Source: Paraburkholderia silvatlantica | Lineage (GTDB): Bacteria; Pseudomonadota; Gammaproteobacteria; Burkholderiales; Burkholderiaceae | Length of the DNA stretch: 64,000 nucleotides | Direction of reading: 5' to 3' | Assembly: GCF_003096715.1 (NCBI RefSeq) | Contig: NZ_QEOL01000010.1 | Span: 1-64,000, forward strand | Shown: in pieces, positions 55,277 to 64,000 of the stretch | Layout: the number at the start of each line of letters is the position of its first letter | How positions within the stretch are numbered: position 1 is the first letter of the stretch | Notes under the pieces: model-generated | The model's database searches: none | What the model saw: the letters and a program-made list of their open reading frames with translations, nothing else | What the model was told of the DNA's origin: nothing | Position numbers and translations under genes: made by a program

Positions 55277-56499
55277 GGCTTGACGGCCTCGTAGAGCGTG
55301 ACGGGCAAGGCCTGACGCCAGGTGTCGAAGCCGCCCAGCGGCTGCGCCTCGCCGATACCGATGCGCGTGAGCGTGCCGCCGTGCTGCGCGCGCCATGCCA
55401 CGAGCGCCGCTTCGCTCTGCACCGTCACCGCGTTCGCGACGAGCCGCCCGCCGCTCGCGAGCGCCGCCCAGCACGCGTCCAGCACGCCGGGCGCGGTCAC
55501 GCCGCCGCCGATGAAGACCGCGTCGGGCGCGGCGAGCCCTGCGAGCGCGTCGGGCGCGCGGCCCGCAACGAGTTGCAGACCCGGCACGCCCAACGCCGCG
55601 CGATTGTGCTCGATGAAGCGTTGACGCCCGGCGTGCGCCTCGATCGCGATCGCGCGGCAAGCGGCGTGCGAGCGCATCCACTCGATGCCGATCGAGCCGC
55701 TGCCCGCGCCCACGTCCCAGAGCAGCGCGCCGGGCGTCGGCGCGAGACGCGCGAGCGTGAGCGCGCGCACGTCGCGCTTCGTGATCTGGCCGTCGTGGCG
55801 ATAGGCGTCGTCGGGAAGGCCCGGTGCGAGCGTCCAGCCGCGCGCGAGCGCTTGCGGACGATCGCTTGCGCATTCGAACGCAACGAGATTGAGCGCCGCG
55901 GCTTCTTCGACGTGCCACGCATCGGCGCGGCCTTCGATGCGCCGTTCGAGCGGGCCGCCCAGATGCTCGAACACGGCAAGACGCGTGGCGCCGAAGCCCG
56001 CTTCGGCGAGCCACGCGGCAAGCGCCGCGGGCGTGCGCCCATCCGCGCTCAGCGCGAGCACACGCGAGCGCGCGTAGAGATGACGGCGCAGCGCATCGAG
56101 CGGCCGGCCCACGAGCGAGACCATCGCCGTATCCTGCAAGGCCCACCCCTTGCGCGCCGCCGCGAGCGAAAGCGACGACGGCGCGGGCAGCACGCGCATT
56201 TCACCGGGCGCCACGCGGCGCGCGAGCGTCGCGCCCACGCCGAACAGCATGGGGTCGCCGCTCGCGAGCACGCATACGGTCTGATTCGACTCGCGGTACG
56301 CAAGCAGCGCCTGCACGCTGAACGGCTGCGGCCACGCTTCGCGCCGCGCACGCACGCGCGAGGGCAGCATCGCGAGATGGCGCTCGCCGCCCGTCACGAT
56401 GGCCGCGCCGAACAGCGCGCGCCGCGCGTCGCGCCCGAGTCCCGCGTACCCATCGTCGCCGATGCCTACCACCGTCAGCCATGCCTGCGTGCCCTGCAT
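55273..56499 (-). CDS. cobL: Precorrin-6Y C5,C15-methyltransferase (decarboxylating)
   Basis: A 408-residue fused enzyme. The N-terminal half is CbiE-like ([27 protein letters not shown]), and the C-terminal half from about residue 210 is CbiT-like with the SAM-binding phrase [16 protein letters not shown]. It methylates C5 and C15 and removes the C12 acetate carboxyl. The ATG at 56499 is chosen for the GGGAG just upstream; the frame is open to 56697 without support. Divergent from cobG, with the riboswitch region between. Confidence 0.94.
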   Translation of the reverse strand: MQGTQAWLTVVGIGDDGYAGLGRDARRALFGAAIVTGGERHLAMLPSRVRARREAWPQPFSVQALLAYRESNQTVCVLASGDPMLFGVGATLARRVAPGEMRVLPAPSSLSLAAARKGWALQDTAMVSLVGRPLDALRRHLYARSRVLALSADGRTPAALAAWLAEAGFGATRLAVFEHLGGPLERRIEGRADAWHVEEAAALNLVAFECASDRPQALARGWTLAPGLPDDAYRHDGQITKRDVRALTLARLAPTPGALLWDVGAGSGSIGIEWMRSHAACRAIAIEAHAGRQRFIEHNRAALGVPGLQLVAGRAPDALAGLAAPDAVFIGGGVTAPGVLDACWAALASGGRLVANAVTVQSEAALVAWRAQHGGTLTRIGIGEAQPLGGFDTWRQALPVTLYEAVKP

Positions 56500-56592
56500 T
56501 CGTTCTCCCGATGTTGCCTGCGTTATGGCCTGATTCTCTATGCCGCCGCGCGCCTGCGACCCGATTGCGGGGCGGCGCGAGCATGAAAACGG

Positions 56593-56757
56593 GCATAATA
56601 CCGTGTCCGCCGGCGCCGTTAAGGCATTTAAGGGAACACAGCACTCTGTGGCCGCCCCCGCGACTGTGAGCAGCGAGACCGCATCCACCCGAGCCACTGG
56701 TATTACCGGGAAGGCCGATGCGGTCCACGACCTGCGAGCCAGGAGACCTGCCGGCCG
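56593..56757 (+). promoter_or_regulatory. Cobalamin (B12) riboswitch
   Basis: Conserved riboswitch pieces occur in order on the plus strand: AAGGGAACACAG, GCCGCCCCCGCGACTGTGAGC, GAGCCACTGG, GGGAAGGC and the B12 box AGCCAGGAGACCTGCC (56737-56752). It lies about 110 bases before cobG and would shut the cobG-cobH-cobI-cobJ operon when adenosylcobalamin is present. The minus-strand cobL operon does not read through it in sense, so that operon needs other control. Confidence 0.93.
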
Positions 56758-56865
56758 AATGTTCGCGCGAAGCCATGTCGGGCGGGGTGTACCGATATCG
56801 CTGCCGTTTCCCGCCTGCCGTGCGGGCAGCGCGCCGCGCCAGCGTGATGCTTACCCGGTATTGCC

Positions 56866-58263
56866 TTGAAACACGAAACGAAGCCCGTCTCGCCCGCTGC
56901 TGCCCTGGCCGTGCTCCGCCCCTCGGCGTGCCCGGGGCTCGTGCGCGTGGTCCCGGCGCGCGACGGCGGCCTGTGCCGCATCCGTCTGCCTGGCGGCGTG
57001 CTGAGCGCCGCGCGTGCGCGCGCCCTCGCCGACGCTGCCTTGACGCACGCGAGCGGCGTGCTCGAACTGACCAATCGCGCGAACGTGCAGATTCGCGGCG
57101 TGCGCACGGGCGAGGAAGCCGCGTTGAGCGCCACGCTGATCGGCGCGGGTCTCGGCCCCGCCGGCATCGACGCCGCGAGCCCGGTCGAGCGCATGTGCGC
57201 CGCCGACGAGTTGCGCAACGTGATGCTGAGCCCACTTGCGGGCCTCGACCCGAACGCCTGGTGTGACACGACGGAAGTCGCCGCCGCACTCATCGACATG
57301 ATGCAGCGCGAGCCGCGCTTCGCCGCGCTCTCACCGAAGTTCGCGCTTCAACTGGATGGCGGCGAGTGCATGGCGATGCTCGAGCATGCGCACGACATCT
57401 GGCTCGCCGCGCTGCCGCACGGCGCGACGGTGCGCTTCGCAGTGGGCCTCGTGGGATGCCCCACGGCGCAGCCAATCGGCATGCTCGCCGCCGAGGACGT
57501 TTGCGCATCGGTGCGTGCGCTGCTGCATGCGTTCCTCGATCTCGCGGGCACGGACGCAACGCGCATGCGCGACGTGCTGGCCGCACATTCGCTCGAGGCG
57601 TTGCTGCAACGCGCGCAACAACACGGCGATTTCACGCTGATGCATGACGACGCCGCGCTGCGCACATGGCATCGAGCGGCAAGCCCAGCCGACTTGCGCC
57701 TCGGCGCACACGCGCTGCACGCCGACGGCAGGGGCTACGTGGGCGCGCAGCCCGCACTCGGCCGTATCGACGCGCACACGCTGCGCGCCCTCGCCGCGCT
57801 CGCGGAAGATTCTGGCAATGCGACGCTGCGCGTGACGCCATGGCAAGGCGTGCTGCTGCCCGACGTGCGCGCGCGCACCATGCCCGCCGCACTCGAACGC
57901 CTGCGTGCGCTCGGCCTCGTCGTTTCGCGCACTGATCCACTCGCGCGCCTCATCGCCTGCACGGGTTCGACGGGATGCGCAAAAAGCCGCGCGGACACGA
58001 AGGCCGACGCCCAGCGCCTCGCCGCCTTGCTGCCGCCCGGCGCCGAAGCCCACCTCACCGGTTGCGAGCGCTCCTGCGCGGCCGCGCATCGCGCGCCGTT
58101 CACGCTGCTCGCCAGCGCCCCGGACCACTACGACCTGTACCAGCGCGACGACACCCAAAGCGGCTTCGGCCAGCGCTTTGGCCGGCTCGTCGCGCGCAAC
58201 CTGACGATCGAAGCCGCTGCGCCCGCACTCGCGCAGCGGCCCCGGAGTGCCCAAGATGTCTGA
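56866..58263 (+). CDS. cobG: Precorrin-3B synthase (CobG)
   Basis: A 465-residue oxygen-dependent enzyme of the aerobic cobalamin pathway, related to sulfite/nitrite reductases. The siroheme/[4Fe-4S] cysteines are in ACTGSTGCAKSRADTKADA and LTGCERSCAAAH near the C-terminus. ELTNRANVQIRGV is the ferredoxin-reductase-like half-domain signature. The start is uncertain: TTG at 56866 is the first codon in frame after the leader and has no strong ribosome site, which may be part of the riboswitch control. Presence of CobG indicates the aerobic route of ring contraction. Confidence 0.9.
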   Translation: MKHETKPVSPAAALAVLRPSACPGLVRVVPARDGGLCRIRLPGGVLSAARARALADAALTHASGVLELTNRANVQIRGVRTGEEAALSATLIGAGLGPAGIDAASPVERMCAADELRNVMLSPLAGLDPNAWCDTTEVAAALIDMMQREPRFAALSPKFALQLDGGECMAMLEHAHDIWLAALPHGATVRFAVGLVGCPTAQPIGMLAAEDVCASVRALLHAFLDLAGTDATRMRDVLAAHSLEALLQRAQQHGDFTLMHDDAALRTWHRAASPADLRLGAHALHADGRGYVGAQPALGRIDAHTLRALAALAEDSGNATLRVTPWQGVLLPDVRARTMPAALERLRALGLVVSRTDPLARLIACTGSTGCAKSRADTKADAQRLAALLPPGAEAHLTGCERSCAAAHRAPFTLLASAPDHYDLYQRDDTQSGFGQRFGRLVARNLTIEAAAPALAQRPRSAQDV

Positions 58264-58882
58264 TTACATTCGCGACGGCCAGGCGATCTATCGCGAGTCG
58301 TTCGCGACGATCCGCGCCGAAGCCGACCTTTCGCGCATTCCCGCCGACCTCGAAAAACTCGCCGTGCGCGTGATTCACGCATGCGGCATGGTGGACGTCG
58401 TCGCCGACCTCGCGTTTTCCGCTGGCGCGGGCACGGCGGGCCGCAACGCGCTCGCGGGCGGAGCGCCGATTCTCTGCGACGCGAAGATGGTCGCTTATGG
58501 CGTGACGCGCGCGCGCCTGCCGGCGAACAACGCCGTGATCTGCACGCTCGACGATCCCGCCGTGCCCACGCTCGCCCGCGAGCTTGGCAACACGCGCTCG
58601 GCGGCCGCGCTCGAACTGTGGCGGCCGCACCTTGCGGGCAGCGTCGTGGCAATCGGCAACGCGCCCACCGCGCTCTTTCATCTGCTCGACATGATCGCCG
58701 CCGGCGCGCCGCGCCCCGCACTCATCCTCGGCTTTCCCGTCGGCTTTGTCGGCGCAGCCGAGTCCAAGGCGCAGCTTGCGGCCGAGCGTGACGGCGTGCC
58801 GTTCGTCGCCGTGCACGGCCGCCGTGGCGGCAGCGCGATGGCCGCCGCCGCCGTCAACGCACTCGCTTCGGAGACCGAATAA
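58256..58882 (+). CDS. cobH: Precorrin-8X methylmutase
   Basis: A 208-residue isomerase that moves the C11 methyl to C12, giving hydrogenobyrinate. Signatures: EKLAVRVIHACGMVDVVADL, with the catalytic His, and ALILGFPVGFVGAAESKAQL. GGAG lies eight bases before the ATG at 58256, which overlaps the end of cobG. Adjoins cobI by TAA-ATG. Confidence 0.95.
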   Translation: MSDYIRDGQAIYRESFATIRAEADLSRIPADLEKLAVRVIHACGMVDVVADLAFSAGAGTAGRNALAGGAPILCDAKMVAYGVTRARLPANNAVICTLDDPAVPTLARELGNTRSAAALELWRPHLAGSVVAIGNAPTALFHLLDMIAAGAPRPALILGFPVGFVGAAESKAQLAAERDGVPFVAVHGRRGGSAMAAAAVNALASETE

Positions 58883-59614
58883 ATGATCCGCAAAGGACGT
58901 CTGCACGGCATTGGGGTCGGCCCGGGCGACCCCGAACTGCTCACGCTCAAGGCGCTGCGCCTGCTCAAGGCGGCGCCCGTGGTCGCGTATTTCGTCGCGA
59001 AGGGCAAGAAAGGCAATGCGTTCGGCATTGTCGAAGCCCATCTCGAAGCGCAGCAGGAACGCCTGCCCCTCGTGTATCCCGTGACGACCGAAGCGCTCGA
59101 ACCGCCGCTCTCGTACGAAGCGATCATCGCCGACTTCTACGACGGCGCGGCGCACATGCTGTCGCGCCATCTCGACGCCGGACGCGACGTGGCCGTGATC
59201 TGCGAAGGCGATCCGTTTTTCTATGGCTCGTACATGTATCTGCACGACCGCCTCGCCGCGCGCTACGAGGCTGAAGTCGTGCCGGGCGTGTGCTCGATGC
59301 TGGGCGGCGCGGCGGTGCTGGGCGTGCCGCTCGTCTACCGTAACCAGAGCCTCGCCGTGCTTTCGGGCGTGCTGCCCGAGGACGAATTGCGCCGGCGTCT
59401 GGCCGATGCGGACGCCGCCGTCATCATGAAGCTGGGCCGCAACTTCGACAAGGTGCGCCGCGTGCTGGGCGAACTGGGCCTCGCGCATCGCGCGCTGTAT
59501 GTCGAGCGCGCAACGATGGCGAACCAGCGCATCGTCCCGCTCGACGACGTCGATCCGATGGCCTCGCCCTACTTCTCGCTGCTCGTGGTGCCGGGGGTGA
59601 AATGGCAGTCGTGA
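58883..59614 (+). CDS. cobI: Precorrin-2 C20-methyltransferase
   Basis: A 243-residue SAM methyltransferase that takes precorrin-2 to precorrin-3A, the first committed step towards cobalamin. Signatures: [36 protein letters not shown] and [20 protein letters not shown]. The ATG follows directly on the cobH stop, and its stop overlaps the start of the next gene by 13 bases, so the operon is tightly coupled. Confidence 0.95.
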   Translation: MIRKGRLHGIGVGPGDPELLTLKALRLLKAAPVVAYFVAKGKKGNAFGIVEAHLEAQQERLPLVYPVTTEALEPPLSYEAIIADFYDGAAHMLSRHLDAGRDVAVICEGDPFFYGSYMYLHDRLAARYEAEVVPGVCSMLGGAAVLGVPLVYRNQSLAVLSGVLPEDELRRRLADADAAVIMKLGRNFDKVRRVLGELGLAHRALYVERATMANQRIVPLDDVDPMASPYFSLLVVPGVKWQS

Positions 59615-61311
59615 CGCCGCCCGCCATCGTCATCCTCGGGCCCGGCGCGCTCGCCACGGCGCGGCGCGTGCAGGCGCGTTACGCGGGCGCACAGATCCAT
59701 GCGCTGCAAGGCCGCGTGGCAGGCGACATCGCGTTCGGCGAGCTTGGCGCGCATTTGCGCGAATGCTACACGCGCGGCATGCCCATCGTCGCGCTGTGCG
59801 CGGCGGGCATCGTGATCCGCTGCCTTGCGCCGCTGCTCGCGAACAAGGGTGCGGAGCCGCCCGTGCTCGCACTCGCCGAAGACGGCAGCGCCGTCGTGCC
59901 GCTGCTCGGCGGACTGACCGGCGTGAACGTGATGGCGCGCGAAATTGGCGCCGCACTCACGGTTGCGCCCGCCATCACCACGAGCGGCGAATTGCGCTTC
60001 GGCACGTGCCTGCTCAATCCGCCTGCGGGCTATGCGCTTGCGAGCCTCGCGCAAGGCAAGCGCTTCGTCTCCGATTTGCTTGCGGGCGCAACGACTCGCG
60101 TCGATGGGCAAGCGCCGTGGCTCGAAAACGTCGATCTGCCGCTCGACGCCTCGGCCCGCCATGCCATACGCGTGAGCGCGCAAGCCTGGAACGGCAGCCC
60201 CGATGACCTCGTGATTCATCCGCGCAGCATCGTTGCCGCCGTGGGTGCGCCGCAAGAAGCGCTTGCCGAAAGCGTGCGCCATGCACTCGACGCGCGCGGC
60301 CTCGCGCCGCTCGCGCTCGCTGCGCTCGTCGCCCCGACTGCGTACACGTGCGATGCGTCGCTCGCGCAGGCGGCAACGGCACTCGGCGTGCCGCTGCGCT
60401 TCGTCGATAGCGGGGAGAACACCGCGCAAGCCACGCTCGCCGCCCTCGACCTCGCGGCAAACGTCGAGCGCTACGCGCCAAACGAAAACGGCGTCGCCCT
60501 CGCCTGTGCCGCCACGCCGCTCGACCCGCTCGCGCTGGGCCGCGCGCGCGGCAAGCTCACGGTGCTCGGTCTCGGTCCCGGCCGCGCCGATCTGCTCGCG
60601 CCCGCCGCGCGGGCCGCGCTCGACAGCGCCACCGACATCGTCGGCTACGCGACCTATGTGGAGATGGCGGGCCCGTTTCGCGCGGACCAGCAGCGCCACG
60701 CCACCGACAACCGCGAAGAACTGCAACGCGCGCGCCACGCGTTCGAGCTGGCGAGCGAGGGGCGGCGCGTGGCCGTGGTCTCGTCGGGCGACCCCGGTGT
60801 GTTCGCCATGGCGGCCGCCGTGCTCGAAGCGCTCGAAGGCTCGGACGACGCACGCTGGCATGCCGTCGAGCTGGCGATCGTGCCAGGCGTTTCCGCGGCG
60901 CTCGCCACGGCGGCGCAAGTCGGCGCGCCGCTCGGCCACGACTTCTGCATGCTTTCGCTTTCCGACAACCTGAAACCATGGGCGGTGATCGAAAAGCGCC
61001 TGCTGCATGCGGCGCAAGCCGATCTCGTGATGGCGTTCTACAACCCCATCTCGCGCGCGCGGCCCTGGCAGCTCGCGCGCGCACTGGACATCGTGCGCAG
61101 CGTGCGTGCGCCGCACACGCGCGTGGTGCTGGGGCGCGACGTGGGCCGCCCCGGCGAGACGCTGCGCGCCACGACGCTGGGCGAACTGCGCACGGCGGAT
61201 GTCGATATGCGCACGATGGTGATCGTCGGGTCGTCGGCGACGCGCGGATTCGCCCGCGCCGACGGCAGCGAGTGGATTTATACGCCGCGCTGGTATCGCG
61301 AGGATGCCTAA
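59602..61311 (+). CDS. cobJ: CbiG-CobJ fusion: lactone-opening domain plus precorrin-3B C17-methyltransferase
   Basis: A 569-residue fusion. Residues 1 to about 320 are CbiG-like: an N-terminal part with [18 protein letters not shown] and [17 protein letters not shown], and a CobE/CbiG C-terminal part with [20 protein letters not shown]. From about 325 the CobJ/CbiH methyltransferase follows ([42 protein letters not shown]), which methylates C17 with ring contraction. CbiG belongs to the anaerobic route, where it opens the ring A lactone, yet the operon has the aerobic cobG. Such fusions are known in proteobacteria. Last gene of the riboswitch operon. Confidence 0.93.
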   Translation: MAVVTPPAIVILGPGALATARRVQARYAGAQIHALQGRVAGDIAFGELGAHLRECYTRGMPIVALCAAGIVIRCLAPLLANKGAEPPVLALAEDGSAVVPLLGGLTGVNVMAREIGAALTVAPAITTSGELRFGTCLLNPPAGYALASLAQGKRFVSDLLAGATTRVDGQAPWLENVDLPLDASARHAIRVSAQAWNGSPDDLVIHPRSIVAAVGAPQEALAESVRHALDARGLAPLALAALVAPTAYTCDASLAQAATALGVPLRFVDSGENTAQATLAALDLAANVERYAPNENGVALACAATPLDPLALGRARGKLTVLGLGPGRADLLAPAARAALDSATDIVGYATYVEMAGPFRADQQRHATDNREELQRARHAFELASEGRRVAVVSSGDPGVFAMAAAVLEALEGSDDARWHAVELAIVPGVSAALATAAQVGAPLGHDFCMLSLSDNLKPWAVIEKRLLHAAQADLVMAFYNPISRARPWQLARALDIVRSVRAPHTRVVLGRDVGRPGETLRATTLGELRTADVDMRTMVIVGSSATRGFARADGSEWIYTPRWYREDA

Positions 61312-61323
61312 GGAAAGCCGCGC

Positions 61324-62895
<1,572 letters not shown>

Positions 62896-63097
62896 GAGGC
62901 GTTCCCTCTTGCTCCGCAGTCAGGTTTGCTACGCTTGCCGGCCGATTACCGGTGGCATGCAGTATTCATCATACTGCCGCTCGCGAAATCGCTTTCGATT
63001 GGCGGCGCGCACTTAATTTCCCTGCCGCAGCGCCGTAAACCAGGTGAACCCGCGATGTCGATTCGCGACGCAAACGCCCACCGACCACCCTGCGCCG

Positions 63098-64000
63098 ATG
63101 ACCAACCTGACCACCGAAGCCCAAGCCGAAACCAGCGACGCCGCCACCGTAGTCGAAGCCGCCCCGCTCACGCCGGACGCCCTGCCGGTAGGCGAGCCGC
63201 TCGCCTGGCCGGTCGTCGATCGCGACGGCGCCTTGCTGCTCGATGCCGGGTCGGTGCTGGTGGGCGAAGCGGAGCGCGACTTCCTGTTTCAGCACTTCGC
63301 GCCGCATCGCGGCGACGTGGAAAGGCCCGGGGTTGCCCCGCAGAGCGCGGCGGCCACGGGCAATGCCGGCGATCCAGCCGCCACCACGCGCGCCATGCAC
63401 CTGAACATCGGCGCGCTGATGGGCCTGCGCCCGCAAATGACCGCGAGCGGCGCGCCGATGCACCCGTGCCGCCTGATCGGCTTCGCGCCGAACGAGGCGC
63501 TCTTCGTGACGACCCCCTATGTCGATGGCCGACCCATCGCCGTCACGCCGGGCGAAAACGTGGAGATCGTCGCGATTGCGAGCCAGGCCGTCTATCGCTT
63601 CGTATGCACCGTGCATGCGTTCAGCCAGTCGCCTCTCGACTATCTCGTGCTGTCGAAGCCCGCCAACATCCGCCGTCTGCGCGAACGCCGCTCGATTCGC
63701 GTGCGCGCGCAATTTCCCGTGCGCTACGGCATCGGCGAGGAAGGCGCGGGTTATGACGGCGTGGCGCTCGCACGCGGGATCAGCGCGCTCGGGCTTTCGG
63801 TGAGCGCCGCGTGGGCGCTCGGCAAGCCTGGTGAGCGGCTGCGCGTGGCATTCCAGCTGCGTTCGGCCGACAACGATACGGCGATCGAAACCACGGCGGT
63901 CATCCGCAACGTGCAGGCGGAAGCGGGCGCCCCCGCGCCAGCGACGCTCGGCCTCGAACTCGACCGCCTCACGCCCGCCGAGCAGATGGCGATGAAAGTC
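63098..64000 (+). CDS. YcgR-like flagellar brake protein with PilZ domain (cut by right edge)
   Basis: 301 residues are visible and the frame is still open at the window end. A YcgR-like N-terminal domain (PVGEPLAWPVVDRDGALLL, then LNIGALMGLRPQMT) is followed from about residue 190 by a PilZ domain with the Arg-rich RRLRERRSIRVRAQFPV cyclic-di-GMP motif. The second motif, normally [D/N]xSxxG, reads GISALG, with Gly in place of the acid or amide, so binding may be altered. The start is the ATG at 63098, without a strong ribosome site. It likely slows flagellar rotation when bound to cyclic di-GMP. Confidence 0.85.
   Translation, partial: MTNLTTEAQAETSDAATVVEAAPLTPDALPVGEPLAWPVVDRDGALLLDAGSVLVGEAERDFLFQHFAPHRGDVERPGVAPQSAAATGNAGDPAATTRAMHLNIGALMGLRPQMTASGAPMHPCRLIGFAPNEALFVTTPYVDGRPIAVTPGENVEIVAIASQAVYRFVCTVHAFSQSPLDYLVLSKPANIRRLRERRSIRVRAQFPVRYGIGEEGAGYDGVALARGISALGLSVSAAWALGKPGERLRVAFQLRSADNDTAIETTAVIRNVQAEAGAPAPATLGLELDRLTPAEQMAMKV

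Noticed and set aside
54551-56146. A 531-codon version of the cobK gene
   Set aside because: The first 290 residues are an Arg/Ala-rich shadow of cobL in another frame; the real start at 55276 overlaps the cobL stop.

Overview
The window is GC-rich DNA of Burkholderiaceae type, most like Paraburkholderia or Caballeronia. The evidence is the strong GC/codon bias, an OmpC-type porin, an HU protein with a lysine/alanine tail, system II cytochrome c maturation (CcsB) and the mix of pobA, MctP, MarC and MocR-type genes. I see no insertion sequence, phage or CRISPR array. Genes are densely packed and mostly in short operons.

1-18.9 kb (all minus strand) is the most unusual part. A run of exported redox proteins reads, in transcription order: multicopper oxidase subunit A (17328-18896), multicopper oxidase subunit B (15627-17243), a 2745-residue secreted cupredoxin/Ig-like/beta-helix protein (7372-15609), a small exported unknown, two paralogous LolA/LolB-fold proteins, a monoheme cytochrome fused to a periplasmic-binding domain, a Cyc2-like outer-membrane cytochrome-porin, a diheme c4-type cytochrome, and ccsB running off the left edge. 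The four canonical copper motifs are split between subunits A and B. I infer an extracellular oxidation or electron-uptake system, possibly for Mn(II), Fe(II) or another extracellular donor; the substrate is not shown by sequence.

19.4-29.6 kb holds an unknown tail-anchored protein and then a complete selenocysteine cassette on the minus strand: fdoG (in-frame UGA = Sec197 with a SECIS hairpin), fdoH, fdoI, fdhE, selA, selB and the selenocysteine tRNA. The machinery is thus encoded beside the selenoprotein that needs it, a respiratory formate dehydrogenase.

29.8-53.8 kb is ordinary chromosome: a YihY/BrkB membrane protein, a porin, a LysR regulator, HU, a MocR regulator divergent from an AhpD-like gene, a DJ-1/PfpI protein, a DUF4148-like protein, a DASS permease with an LDH2-family dehydrogenase, pobA, periplasmic trehalase, a HAD phosphatase, a glycosyltransferase, a soluble PAS hybrid histidine kinase, a class II amidotransferase, MarC, a DUF3311/MctP transporter pair, a GST, a YciI-like protein and a MarR regulator that may be leaderless.

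53.8-61.3 kb is cobalamin (corrin ring) synthesis in two divergent operons. cobL-cobK-cobM are on minus. cobG-cobH-cobI-cbiG/cobJ are on plus, behind a cobalamin riboswitch. 61.3-64 kb is a cyclic-di-GMP pair: a membrane diguanylate cyclase divergent from a YcgR-like PilZ protein cut by the right edge.
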